From Acidimicrobiaceae bacterium (GTDB taxonomy: Bacteria; Actinomycetota; Acidimicrobiia; Acidimicrobiales; Palsa-688): DNA of 33,379 nucleotides. The notes beneath the pieces are model-generated. The model made no database searches and was not told where the DNA came from. It saw only the letters and a program-made list of their open reading frames with translations. Shown one piece after another: positions 9,983 through 17,892 of this stretch. A program made the position numbers and the translations under genes. Within the stretch, counting starts at the first letter, position 1. Each line of letters begins with the position of its first letter. Location of the stretch: assembly GCA_030838045.1 (NCBI GenBank), contig JAUTXN010000332.1, forward strand, positions 1-33,379, read 5' to 3'.

Positions 9983-11119
9983 ATGGCAGACAGCGGGAAC
10001 ATCACTCCATCGCCGGATTCGCCCGAAGAACCGGACCACGCGGGGCAGGCTCCGCCCGGCTACCCGCCGACTGTTCCGTCGCCCGCCGCACCGTCGCCGA
10101 CCGAGATCCTGCCCGCGTCCGAGGTGCCGGCCGAGCCGGTGGCAGAGCCGCGTTGGGTCCCGCCCGCACCGCCACCGCCACCGCCACCGCCACCGCCGGC
10201 CTACGGGCCGCCGCCCTCGTCGCAGCCGGGTTCGGGATACGAGCAGTCCCGGCGTTACGAGCAGCCCCCGGTGCCCGGACAAGCGCAGTCGCCTCCGGGG
10301 TACGGGCCGCCCCAGGCACCCCGGCAGGGACCGGGATACGAGCAGCCCTCGGGCCAAGAGCAGCCCCCTCGGTATGAGCAGGCGCCGGGGTCGCAGGGGC
10401 CCCGCTACGAAGAGGCGCCCCGGTACGGCCAGGGGCCGGGCTCCCAGCAGGGGCCGGGCTCCCAGCAGGGGCCGGGCTCCCAACAGGGGCCGGGCTCCCA
10501 ACAGGGGCCGGCGTATCAGCAGCCGCCTGCCTACCAACAAGGGCCGGCCTACCAGCAAGGGCCGGGTTACCAGCAGGCTCCGGGTTACCAGCAGCCGCCG
10601 GGCGGTTGGGGACCGGCCGCGCCGGGACCGGCCGCGCCTCGACGGCGCAGCCTGTCCGAACTGGCGGACACCCCGCCGCAGCTGGTCGCAAGCCTGGCGA
10701 TCAGCGTCGGCGTGGTCGTGCTGTTCGTCGCCAACCTCTTCATCGCCCTGGGCCAGCCGACGGGCACGGCGGGCAATGTCCGGATGCTCCAGTTCCTGTC
10801 CGCCGCCGACCTGGCGGTCGGGGCGATCCTGATCCTGGCGGTGGCCCTGGTGGTGCTCGCCCCGCCGCCGGCGCTCGCACCCATCGAACCAACCATCCAG
10901 GGCCCTGCCGCCGCTGGCTCGGCCGCGCTGCCGGACAAGTTCCGCCTCGTCGTCGGTTTCGTTTCGGTGGCGGTGGCCGCGGCGGGTTTGGTCCGGGCCA
11001 TCGTCGTGCTCACCATCGCCCACCAGCGCGGCGTCGTGAAACTGGGGAACATGATCGACGCCCTGGCGGCGGTCGCAGTGGCGGCGGCCGCCGCCTACTG
11101 GGCGCTGCGGCCCCGGTAA
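9983..11119 (+). CDS. Pro/Gln-rich repeat protein with four membrane helices
   Basis: I do not recognise a named family. ATG at 9983 follows GGGAAGGGA and gives 378 residues; the longer ORF to 9791 reads into the gltB upstream region. Residues 1-230 are a disordered Pro/Gly/Gln/Tyr-rich arm with a run of eleven prolines, four copies of GPGSQQ and five of [AG]YQQxP. Residues about 231-378 contain four hydrophobic segments (LAISVGVVVLFVANLFIAL, AVGAILILAVALVVL, LVVGFVSVAVAAAGLV, ALAAVAVAAAAAYWAL). The pattern of a long cytosolic Pro/Gln arm followed by a small membrane domain is common in actinobacterial envelope proteins of unknown function. It is convergent with the PlsC gene, with only 4 bp between stops. 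A role in membrane or cell-envelope organisation would be guesswork. Confidence 0.8.
   Translation: MADSGNITPSPDSPEEPDHAGQAPPGYPPTVPSPAAPSPTEILPASEVPAEPVAEPRWVPPAPPPPPPPPPPAYGPPPSSQPGSGYEQSRRYEQPPVPGQAQSPPGYGPPQAPRQGPGYEQPSGQEQPPRYEQAPGSQGPRYEEAPRYGQGPGSQQGPGSQQGPGSQQGPGSQQGPAYQQPPAYQQGPAYQQGPGYQQAPGYQQPPGGWGPAAPGPAAPRRRSLSELADTPPQLVASLAISVGVVVLFVANLFIALGQPTGTAGNVRMLQFLSAADLAVGAILILAVALVVLAPPPALAPIEPTIQGPAAAGSAALPDKFRLVVGFVSVAVAAAGLVRAIVVLTIAHQRGVVKLGNMIDALAAVAVAAAAAYWALRPR
10433..10600 (+). repeat. In-frame 18-bp tandem repeats (GPGSQQ, then [AG]YQQxP)
   Basis: Four copies of an 18-bp unit GGGCCGGGCTCCCARCAG at 10433-10504 are followed by five related 18-bp units at 10511-10600 encoding AYQQPP, AYQQGP, AYQQGP, GYQQAP and GYQQPP. 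Copies 1-2 and 3-4 of the first block differ only at a silent CAG/CAA position, which points to recent slippage or unequal exchange. Confidence 0.9.
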
Positions 11120-11123
11120 GGCG

Positions 11124-12056
11124 TTACAGGTCGGGCCAGCGCGGCTCGCTGCGCCGGCGGCTCCGCTCGCGCGGTCCGGCATGGTCACCGAGCGCCCACG
11201 ACCGGCGCCAGGTGCTCGCCGTCGGTCCGGTGAGCGCCGGCGTCGAGCCTCCGGCGGCCCGGCGCCGGGCGCTCCACCAGTCGCTCTGCTGCTCGTCCGC
11301 CAACACCTCCAACGCCGCTTCGATCTGGGTCGCCAAGTCTCGGGCGTCCACCCCAGCGGTGGGCCGTAGGGGTTTGCCGAAGGTGACCCGGGTGGTGGCC
11401 AGCCGGATCCGGCTGGCGTGGCGGGGCAGCACCCGGCGGGTCCCCTCGACGTAGATCGGGACGACCGGGCGCTGGGTCCGCACCGACAGCCAGGCGGCGC
11501 CGGGTCGGTGGGTCTGTCCCCACCCGTCAGGGGACCGCCCGCCTTCGGGGAAGATCAGCAGGCTCCAGCCGTCGTCAAGCAGCGATGCCGCCAGGTTGGC
11601 GGAACGCCGGTTGACCCGGAGGCGTTCGATGGGGATGGCGTTGATGCTGAAGGCGAAGAACGCCGCCTTCCATCGCCGGTCGAAGAAGTAGTCGGCGCCC
11701 GCCGCCACGACTGTCCGGTGTCGCCACCGCTCAGGCAGGACGCTGAGCAGCAGCGGGGTGTCAATGTGGCTGGCGTGGTTGGCCGTGAATATCACCGGCT
11801 CGTCGAGCTGCTCCAGGCGGTCCAGGCCGTCCACCCGGGGTGCGGCCAGCAGGTGGGCCAGGGGACGGGTCAGTCCTTCGGTCACCACGACCCGGGCCAA
11901 GCGGGCGCCGTAGCTGCGGGCCCACTCGGTCTCGTAGTCGACGCCGAGGGTGCTCGGGACCGGGGGCCGTTCCACGGCACCGGGCCACGTCGGCGTGGTC
12001 CACGGAAATGTCGCCCGGGACAGCGCCCGGGCGCCCGGGGCGTTCCTAATGGACAT
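11124..12056 (-). CDS. PlsC-type 1-acyl-glycerol-3-phosphate acyltransferase
   Basis: A 310-residue glycerolipid acyltransferase-like protein. It has the catalytic block FTANHASHIDT (H94, D99), the glycerol-phosphate block LIFPEGGRSPDG (E171), and PVVPIYVEGT further on. These are the standard blocks of the LPLAT/PlsC superfamily, which transfers an acyl group from acyl-CoA or acyl-ACP to lysophosphatidate or related acceptors at the membrane. It is the last gene of the minus-strand operon with the acyl reductase, ADH and LarA-like genes. Its ATG lies inside the end of the LarA-like gene (11-bp overlap), which implies translational coupling. In this context the acceptor might be an unusual alcohol or lysolipid made by the operon, but that is inference. 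Confidence 0.88.
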   Translation of the reverse strand: MSIRNAPGARALSRATFPWTTPTWPGAVERPPVPSTLGVDYETEWARSYGARLARVVVTEGLTRPLAHLLAAPRVDGLDRLEQLDEPVIFTANHASHIDTPLLLSVLPERWRHRTVVAAGADYFFDRRWKAAFFAFSINAIPIERLRVNRRSANLAASLLDDGWSLLIFPEGGRSPDGWGQTHRPGAAWLSVRTQRPVVPIYVEGTRRVLPRHASRIRLATTRVTFGKPLRPTAGVDARDLATQIEAALEVLADEQQSDWWSARRRAAGGSTPALTGPTASTWRRSWALGDHAGPRERSRRRSEPRWPDL

Positions 12057-13632
12057 CGGCGATCATCATTGGCGGGCAATGGAAATGGGTGATGCTGGGG
12101 TCGCGGCCCACGATGTCCTCGGCCATCTCCAGGGCGTCGCGCATGGTGGAGGCCCGCTTGAAGCCCATCCGGTGCACTGCCTTGGTATCGCCCCCGACGA
12201 TGATCACACCGGCCACGTGGTCGAGGGCGTGGGCACACCAGTACCACATGTAGAACGGGTGAACCCCGTGGTAGGCGTAGCTGGTGCGGTACAGGTGGCG
12301 GTACCAATCGTCGGTCGCGAAGCGTTCCTCGTAGGTCTTCTCGATCTCGACGGGGTCGGTGGTGTCGGCCAGGACCTCCTCGAAGAAGTCGATGTAGGAG
12401 GGATGGTGGACCGGGTTGAACGCCCACGGAGTCGGGTGGCTCAGGATCAGGACTCCGCCTGGGCGGACCAGCGGCTTGCCCCGGTACAAGTTGAAGAAGT
12501 AGCCGAGACCGAGGCACGCCACCAGAATCGGGTTCATGATCGAGTTGACGTTGTACGGGCAGATATAGGGCAGTCCGAAGATGACGACGTCGGTCTGGCC
12601 ATCGACGTCGACCAGCTGCTGGCGGTAGACGTTGTCGGTCGTGATGGCATGTACCGCTTCCACCTCGCCGGCCTGCACGCTGCTCATCTTGTGGGGCGAT
12701 TTGATCGACTGGAAGATCGAGCGGGCCAGTCGGTCGGGTGTCCGTTCCAGGGTCTTGCTCACCGCCAGGAAGCTGGCCCGGTCGCGCGACCCCCACTCCC
12801 ACTCCCGCTTCTGGAGGAACCCGAACGCGGAAGGGAAGGTGTCGGTGTTGAGCGTGGTCTCGATCTGGAACACCTTCACCCCGCTGGCTGCGATCAGCCG
12901 CCCCATACGCCAATTGGAGGTGTGCAACTCCGAGCGGGTCTGGTCCATGAAGCTGCGGCTGTGCTGCATGGTCTTCACGTTGTGGTGATGGCGCAGGCTG
13001 TTGTACGACGCCAGCCCGGTGGCCACGCTCTTGTGGCCCCCGTCCATGGCGACCAGGTTGATGTTCACGTAGACGAGGAGGTCCGATTCCGCGGCCCGGC
13101 GGTTGATCTCGACGTCCTCGCCGTGGTCGGTCTGGCCCAGGTGCACCAGGGCGGCGGGGTCCTCGGCGTCGTGCTGGAGCAGCAGCCCGTGGGGGGCGAA
13201 GGCGTCGTAGATCCGGTCGCCCAGGGCGTGGCGCAACTCGGCCGGGGTCATGCGCCGGTGCAGCGCCAGGGCGCAGATGAGCACGACGTCGTCGACCCCG
13301 GCTTCGGCGGCCAGGTCGAGCACCGCTTCGATGACCCGCTGGCGGTTGTCGGGGCGTTCCATCGGCGGCAGTGGCAAGGAGATGTCGTCGAAGGCGATGG
13401 TGAGGCGCATGCCTGCCCTGAGTAGCGCCGGAAGGGGCGCCATGTCGCCTTCGGGGTTGAGCAAGGCCTGACGGATGGCTTCGTCGGGGTCCTTCAAGGC
13501 CTCGACCGGCTCGGGCGGGTACAGGATGCGGCTGCCCTCCGGGAGCCGGAGGAGCCGGAACCCCTCGCCGTGCCAGCAGAGCGTCGGCGGGGTGGACCGG
13601 TCGACCTCGAGGACAAACCCGGGGCGAGACAT
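12046..13632 (-). CDS. Divergent LarA-domain (DUF2088) protein
   Basis: A 528-residue protein; the longer ORF to 13941 overlaps the ADH gene, and ATG at 13632 with AAGGAG upstream is the likely start. The N-terminal half resembles the lactate racemase LarA domain: IAFDDISLPLPPM (like AFDDPTRPTP), ALHRRMTPAELRHALGDRI, LLQHDAED, and DGGHKSVATGLASYNSLRHHHN, which lines up with the SGGxK...HH segment. K201 corresponds to the lysine that anchors the nickel-pincer cofactor in LarA, and H154 and H215-H217 are candidate nickel ligands. The arginine after DD is replaced by Leu, and the histidine expected about ten residues before the lysine is not present. The C-terminal half is longer than in LarA (about 425 residues). 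Either an unusual nickel-pincer enzyme or a family member that lost the cofactor. No larB, larC or larE is in the window. Confidence 0.75.
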   Translation of the reverse strand: MSRPGFVLEVDRSTPPTLCWHGEGFRLLRLPEGSRILYPPEPVEALKDPDEAIRQALLNPEGDMAPLPALLRAGMRLTIAFDDISLPLPPMERPDNRQRVIEAVLDLAAEAGVDDVVLICALALHRRMTPAELRHALGDRIYDAFAPHGLLLQHDAEDPAALVHLGQTDHGEDVEINRRAAESDLLVYVNINLVAMDGGHKSVATGLASYNSLRHHHNVKTMQHSRSFMDQTRSELHTSNWRMGRLIAASGVKVFQIETTLNTDTFPSAFGFLQKREWEWGSRDRASFLAVSKTLERTPDRLARSIFQSIKSPHKMSSVQAGEVEAVHAITTDNVYRQQLVDVDGQTDVVIFGLPYICPYNVNSIMNPILVACLGLGYFFNLYRGKPLVRPGGVLILSHPTPWAFNPVHHPSYIDFFEEVLADTTDPVEIEKTYEERFATDDWYRHLYRTSYAYHGVHPFYMWYWCAHALDHVAGVIIVGGDTKAVHRMGFKRASTMRDALEMAEDIVGRDPSITHFHCPPMMIADVH

Positions 13633-13681
13633 CAGGCGTGCAACTCCTTGGTGCGAGACATCAGGAGTGGATCTCCTTGGT
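13624..13681. repeat. 29-bp tandem duplication at the ADH/LarA-like junction
   Basis: 13624-13652 and 13653-13681 are two adjacent 29-bp units identical at 26 of 29 positions. Each carries, on the minus strand, an AAGGAG site, a TGA stop and an overlapping ATG (TGATG). The distal copy ends the ADH gene; the proximal copy starts the LarA-like gene. Confidence 0.9.
13632..13661 (-). CDS. Nine-codon possible leader peptide MSRTKELHA
   Basis: An ATG overlaps the ADH stop (TGATG) and opens a nine-codon frame, MSRTKELHA, whose TGA in turn overlaps the ATG of the LarA-like gene. Its sequence echoes the ADH C-terminus (FRTKEIHS), as expected from the 29-bp duplication. It may pass ribosomes from one gene to the next or be a harmless by-product. 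Translation is not shown by sequence alone. Confidence 0.35.
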   Translation of the reverse strand: MSRTKELHA

Positions 13682-14893
13682 GCGGAACTTCTTGGTGGAT
13701 CGGAGGTCAAAGGCGACCTTGATGGCCCCGCGGCGGCCGGCGGCGGCGGCGTGCTGAATCGCCTCGCGGTAGCGGCTGAGGGGATAGAGAGCCGAGACCA
13801 GCCGTTCGAGCCCGGCGTCGGCGACCAGATCGAAGGAGAGGTCGAAGGTGCGGCGCGGCAACGCCGCCGCGTCGGTGCCGGTCCCGGGGCCCACCATGAG
13901 TTCGGTGCCGTAGGCGTAGGCGCCGGTGATCGAAACCTCACGCTGCCACAGACCGGTCAGATCGACCTTGACCTCGCCGGGCATGCCGAGCAGGACAACG
14001 GTCCCGCCCGGTTCCACAACCGCCAGGGCCGAGGCCAGCGACTGACTGGTGCCCACGCAGTCGAAGACCAAACTGGCGCCGCCGGTCAACTGGCCGGAGT
14101 CCAGCACCAGCGAGCCGGTGCGCCGGCGCACCGCCCGGGCCAGTTCGCCCGGTTCGACCACGGTGCAATCGGCCAGGTCATGGGCCAGGCGGCGTTGCTC
14201 TGCGTGCTTGGCCACGACCACCAGGCTGGCGATGTCGGGCCGCCACCGGCTGAGGGCGGCCACGGTGCACAGCCCGAGGGTCCCGGCGCCGATGACCACC
14301 GCGGTGTCGTGGCCAGCAGTGCCCCGGCCGATGAGCGCCCCGTGCAGGGCGCACGCCGCGGGCTCGACCATGACGGCGGCCCGGTCGCTGAACGAGTCGG
14401 GCACAGTGTGAAGCTGGCTGTCATGCGCCACGAGTGCCGTCCCCCACCCGCCGCCGGTGAGTGAGCAATAGCCCGTCTGCAGCCCCGGCTTCAGATGACC
14501 GAACGCCAGATTGCGGCAGCGATTGGTCTGGCCTTGGGCGCATGCCGGGCAGGGTGGGTCGATCCCCCGGGCGGCGCAGCGCAGTACCGGCTCGAGCACC
14601 ACCCGAGCGCCGTCGTCCAGCTCACCCACCACTTCGTGGCCGGGCACGAACGGGAAGCTCACAAGGGGTTCGAAGTATCTCGACGCTCGCCCGTCGATGG
14701 TGGCCAGATCGCTGCCGCAGATGCCGGACAGCCGGGGGCGGACCCGTCGCCAGCCGGGTGCGGGCAGGCCGGGTTCGTCGACGTCGGTGAGCCGCAGCGG
14801 TCCCACCCGGGCACCGCTTCCGCTGCGCCACTCCGACGCCACGCGGGCGGCCGCGAACTTGGGCAGGGACCGTTCGAACAGCAGTGCCTTCAC
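13661..14893 (-). CDS. Zinc-dependent alcohol dehydrogenase (MDR family)
   Basis: A 410-residue medium-chain dehydrogenase. I chose GTG at 14893 (VKALLFERSLPKFAAARVAS), which matches usual family starts and lies 13 bp after the preceding stop; the ORF track start at 14965 runs back into that gene. The catalytic zinc site is visible in SGICGSDLATI and PFVPGHEVVGEL, the structural zinc site is suggested by CAARGIDPPCPACAQGQTNRC, and the nucleotide-binding loop is VVIGAGTLGLCTVAAL. The family oxidises alcohols or reduces aldehydes with NAD(P). It lies directly downstream of a fatty acyl reductase, so a long-chain aldehyde/alcohol substrate is a reasonable inference, but the sequence does not prove it. 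Confidence 0.88.
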   Translation of the reverse strand: MKALLFERSLPKFAAARVASEWRSGSGARVGPLRLTDVDEPGLPAPGWRRVRPRLSGICGSDLATIDGRASRYFEPLVSFPFVPGHEVVGELDDGARVVLEPVLRCAARGIDPPCPACAQGQTNRCRNLAFGHLKPGLQTGYCSLTGGGWGTALVAHDSQLHTVPDSFSDRAAVMVEPAACALHGALIGRGTAGHDTAVVIGAGTLGLCTVAALSRWRPDIASLVVVAKHAEQRRLAHDLADCTVVEPGELARAVRRRTGSLVLDSGQLTGGASLVFDCVGTSQSLASALAVVEPGGTVVLLGMPGEVKVDLTGLWQREVSITGAYAYGTELMVGPGTGTDAAALPRRTFDLSFDLVADAGLERLVSALYPLSRYREAIQHAAAAGRRGAIKVAFDLRSTKKFRTKEIHS

Positions 14894-14906
14894 CGGGCCG
14901 CCGCAC

Positions 14907-17267
14907 TCATGAGTTGGCTCCGGCTCGGGCGATGGGCAGCAGCGGTCGGGGGCCACCGGCGGCACGGGGCCACTGCTCGACGTGCCAGCCCCGCTTGCGG
15001 GCGATGGCGGCCAGCTTGGTCTCGGGGTTGACAGCCACCGGATGGCCGACCGCTTCGAGCATGGGCAGGTCGCTGGCCGAGTCGGCGTAGGCGACCGACT
15101 CCTGCAGATCGAGTCCTCGGGCGGCGGCGTAGTCGGCCATCAGCAGGGCTCGTGCCTCGCCCGTGGGCGGACCGGCCAGCAGTTCGCCGGTGTAACGGCC
15201 GTTCTCGATGCCGAGTGAGGCGCACATCACGTCGTCGAACAGCGGCCGCAGCGGCTCGATGGCGACGTCGAGGGCCCCGGTGATGAGCAGCGTGCGATGG
15301 CCCAGGCGGCGGTGCGCCCGGACCCGGCGGATACCCGCGGGGAACGCCTTGGTCAGCAACAGCTCGCTCCACAGCTCCCAGGAGTCGTGTTCGAGGCGAG
15401 CGACCGGGGCGCCCTCGTAGCGGCGGTAGAAGTGGCGGAGAAAGTCCCCGCGGTCCTGGCGATCGAGGGCGAGGAGGCGGGGAGCCTCGCGCACGGTACG
15501 AAGGACCAGTCGGAGGCGATCGTTGTCATCGATCCGTCGGGTTGCCAACCAGGCATAGGAATCGACGACGTTGGAGGCGATGAGGGTGTTCTCCAGGTCG
15601 AACACCGCCAACTGGCGTTCCGGCGCCAGTACCGCCCGGCGCCCACGTTGCTCGCGGGTCGGGGTAGGGACGCTGCGCCGGGGCGCACCCGCGACGCGGA
15701 CGCGGGCGTGCGCCACGACCGACGGCATGTGGGTGTCGCGCACGTACATCGGCCATTCGACGCCCGCGGGGTCGAAGAGGAAGTCGGCCTGGTCGGCTGG
15801 GGGCAGCGTGGCCCACAGTTCCAGGAGGCGGTCGACCCGGAACACCGCTTCGGTCTCGGTGTAGGCGCCGTACAGCTCGACGTAGCCCAAGGCCCGTTCG
15901 GCTTCCGAGCGCTTCTCCTCCAGCCGGGCTGACAGCTCGGCCTGGCGGCCCCGCAAGGGCAGCGTCTGCAGCCCCTTCTCGGCGACCGACAACACCTTCG
16001 CCGCCTGGGCCAGCTGGCGGCGGACGCGACCGCGTCCGGGGTACGACCACTCGGGGACCACGATGGGCTGGCCGTTGCTGTCCGCCAACGGGTGCTCGCC
16101 GAACCAGCCCCGGACCAGCTCGACCAGCTGGCGGTAGCGCAGCGGGTTGCGCGAGCCCGATGCCACCTGGAACACCGCCGGTTTCGCTCCGGGGGGCGGA
16201 CCGCCGTCGGCCGCGACGGCAATGATGGCCGCCACGACGAGGTCGACCGGAATGACGTCCACCACTCCCTCGGGCAGGCCCGGGAACTCCTTCAGCAGGC
16301 CCCGTCCCAGGCTGATGATGACCGGTTCCGCCATACGGAAGCCCCGGATCCATCCCGCATGGGGCTCGGCAAGGGCCGACTCGATGATCGAAGGGCGCAC
16401 GATGGACAGCCGGACGCCATGATGTGACTCGAGCAGCGCCCGTTCGCCCAGCGCCTTGGTGTAGGCGTAGGCGTCGGGCCATCCGAGCGCCTGGGCCCGG
16501 GCCTTGCCGGCCTTGACGAGGTGATCCTTGACCCACTCTTCGCGGAGCTTCTCCGCTTTGGCGGCCAGCACCGGTGTGCCCGCGGCCCCGAGTTCGGCGC
16601 GCGCCGCTTTGGTGAACTTGGACAGGCGCTCGGGCGTGCGGCTCTGGGCGTCGGCGTCAGCCCCGACCCGGCGAGCGGCGGCGACCTCAGGGCGCCACTG
16701 GACCTCGGTCGCGAAGGGGGTGTCGGGAAGGATGGCCTCGGGCGCATCTCCCCGGCGGGACCCCGCGACGTATGCCGTCGAGACCGTGATGAGATGCGGC
16801 AGGGCCGTCCCGGCTGCGGTGCCGCCCTGCGCCACCCGGGCCGCGGTCATGGCCGCCGCCACCCGGCTCGGACCCAGCAGGTTCACCTCGACCGCGCTGT
16901 CGAGCGGTGAGTCGAAGCTGACCGATGCCGCAGCATGGATCACGATGTCGCATCCCGCCAGCACGCCTTGTCCAGCGGCGTCGAGCCCGAGGCCGTCGGA
17001 GCCGACGTCGCCCGCCACGGCGATGATGCGCCGGCCCATCTCCTCGTCGAACGCCGGGCCGAGCTCGCGTCGGAGCCGGTCGAAACAGTCGTTGCGCAAA
17101 ATCTCGCGCCGGACTCGCTCGGCGGCGCCCCGCCGTCCCGGACGGACCAGAAGGGCGACTTCGCAGTCCGGGACCTGGCGCATCAGGCGCTCCACCAGCG
17201 CCGTGCCAAGAAAACCGGTCGCACCGGTGATGGCGATGCGCTGGCCGGCCAGTGCCTCACGGAGCAT
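14907..17267 (-). CDS. Fatty acyl reductase (extended SDR) fused to HAD-IB domain
   Basis: A 786-residue fusion. Residues 9-480 form an extended SDR of the male-sterility/acyl-reductase type: TGATGFLG (NADPH loop), STAYVAGSRRGDAPE, and the YxxxK pair in DAYAYTKALGERAL (Y267, K271). Such domains reduce acyl-CoA to an aldehyde or alcohol. Residues about 553-780 form a HAD-IB domain beginning FDLENTL (D557) and ending AYADSASDLPMLEAVGHPVAVNPETK. The usual second Asp of DxDxT is Glu559, so phosphatase activity is uncertain. Similar fusions are found in actinobacteria. First gene of the operon, starting 24 bp from the divergent tetR with the operator between them. GATAAT on the minus strand at 17278-17273 ends 5 bp before its ATG, so the mRNA may be leaderless. 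Confidence 0.88.
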   Translation of the reverse strand: MLREALAGQRIAITGATGFLGTALVERLMRQVPDCEVALLVRPGRRGAAERVRREILRNDCFDRLRRELGPAFDEEMGRRIIAVAGDVGSDGLGLDAAGQGVLAGCDIVIHAAASVSFDSPLDSAVEVNLLGPSRVAAAMTAARVAQGGTAAGTALPHLITVSTAYVAGSRRGDAPEAILPDTPFATEVQWRPEVAAARRVGADADAQSRTPERLSKFTKAARAELGAAGTPVLAAKAEKLREEWVKDHLVKAGKARAQALGWPDAYAYTKALGERALLESHHGVRLSIVRPSIIESALAEPHAGWIRGFRMAEPVIISLGRGLLKEFPGLPEGVVDVIPVDLVVAAIIAVAADGGPPPGAKPAVFQVASGSRNPLRYRQLVELVRGWFGEHPLADSNGQPIVVPEWSYPGRGRVRRQLAQAAKVLSVAEKGLQTLPLRGRQAELSARLEEKRSEAERALGYVELYGAYTETEAVFRVDRLLELWATLPPADQADFLFDPAGVEWPMYVRDTHMPSVVAHARVRVAGAPRRSVPTPTREQRGRRAVLAPERQLAVFDLENTLIASNVVDSYAWLATRRIDDNDRLRLVLRTVREAPRLLALDRQDRGDFLRHFYRRYEGAPVARLEHDSWELWSELLLTKAFPAGIRRVRAHRRLGHRTLLITGALDVAIEPLRPLFDDVMCASLGIENGRYTGELLAGPPTGEARALLMADYAAARGLDLQESVAYADSASDLPMLEAVGHPVAVNPETKLAAIARKRGWHVEQWPRAAGGPRPLLPIARAGANS

Positions 17268-17275
17268 GCGCCATT

Positions 17276-17293
17276 ATCTACCATCTGGTAGAT
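17276..17293. promoter_or_regulatory. TetR-type operator palindrome
   Basis: ATCTACCA-TC-TGGTAGAT: perfect 8-bp half-sites with a 2-bp centre, filling most of the 24-bp gap between the two divergent start codons and overlapping the ATG of tetR and the candidate -10 of the acyl reductase. Size and symmetry fit a TetR-family dimer. Binding is inferred. Confidence 0.7.
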
Positions 17294-17885
17294 GACAGGC
17301 GCCAACACCCGAGAGCGTGTCGTGGACGCGGCGGTGGCGGCGTTCGGTTCACGGGGCTACGACGGCACCAGCCTCGACGCCCTGGCCGGAGAGTTGGGCG
17401 TCCGTAAACAGACCATCTTGTATTACTGCCCGTCCAAGGAGGCGCTGCTCGACGCGGCTATCGACCGGGCCTCGGGCGAGCTGTCGGCCGCCCTCGAGGA
17501 GGCACTCGACGGCGCCGGGACCGGGTGGAGCCGGGTCGAAGCGGTGGTCCGCTCGGTGTTCCGCCTGGCGGCCCGGCGTCCCGAACTGCTGGGCCTGCTG
17601 CGCGAGGTGAGCCGGCTCGGGCCTCCCGCGGCCACCCGGTTGACATCGGCTCTCGAGCCGTTGATCGGCCGGGCGACGGTGTTCCTCGAAGACGAGATGG
17701 ACTGCGGGACCATGCGCCGCCATGACCCGAAACTCCTCCTGCTGGCCGCCTACTCCGCCGTCATCGGCGTGGCCACCGAGGTCGAGGTGCTGAAGGCGCT
17801 GGGCTACGAGCCCACGGCCCGGTCGCTGGTGCGCCGCCGGCGGGAGCTTCTCTCGTTCCTGCGCTCGGCCCTGGTTCCAGGTTGA
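17292..17885 (+). CDS. TetR/AcrR-family transcriptional regulator
   Basis: A 197-residue regulator. Residues about 5-52 form the TetR helix-turn-helix (RERVVDAAVAAFGSRGYDGTSLDALAGELGVRKQTILYYCPSKEALL). The C-terminal ligand domain is mostly helical and not diagnostic. It is divergent from the acyl reductase operon, and the only sizeable palindrome in the gap lies between the two starts, so it most likely represses both itself and that operon, with an acyl-CoA or related lipid as a plausible ligand (inference). There is no room for a ribosome binding site outside the palindrome, which suggests a leaderless transcript. It converges with the membrane protein gene at 17911. Confidence 0.92.
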   Translation: MTGANTRERVVDAAVAAFGSRGYDGTSLDALAGELGVRKQTILYYCPSKEALLDAAIDRASGELSAALEEALDGAGTGWSRVEAVVRSVFRLAARRPELLGLLREVSRLGPPAATRLTSALEPLIGRATVFLEDEMDCGTMRRHDPKLLLLAAYSAVIGVATEVEVLKALGYEPTARSLVRRRRELLSFLRSALVPG

Positions 17886-17892
17886 CCCCGAA

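Noticed and set aside
10433-10600. CRISPR-like array
   Set aside because: Units are contiguous, in frame and without spacers; they are coding tandem repeats.
11950-13425. 491-aa plus-strand ORF
   Set aside because: Antisense shadow of the LarA-like gene.
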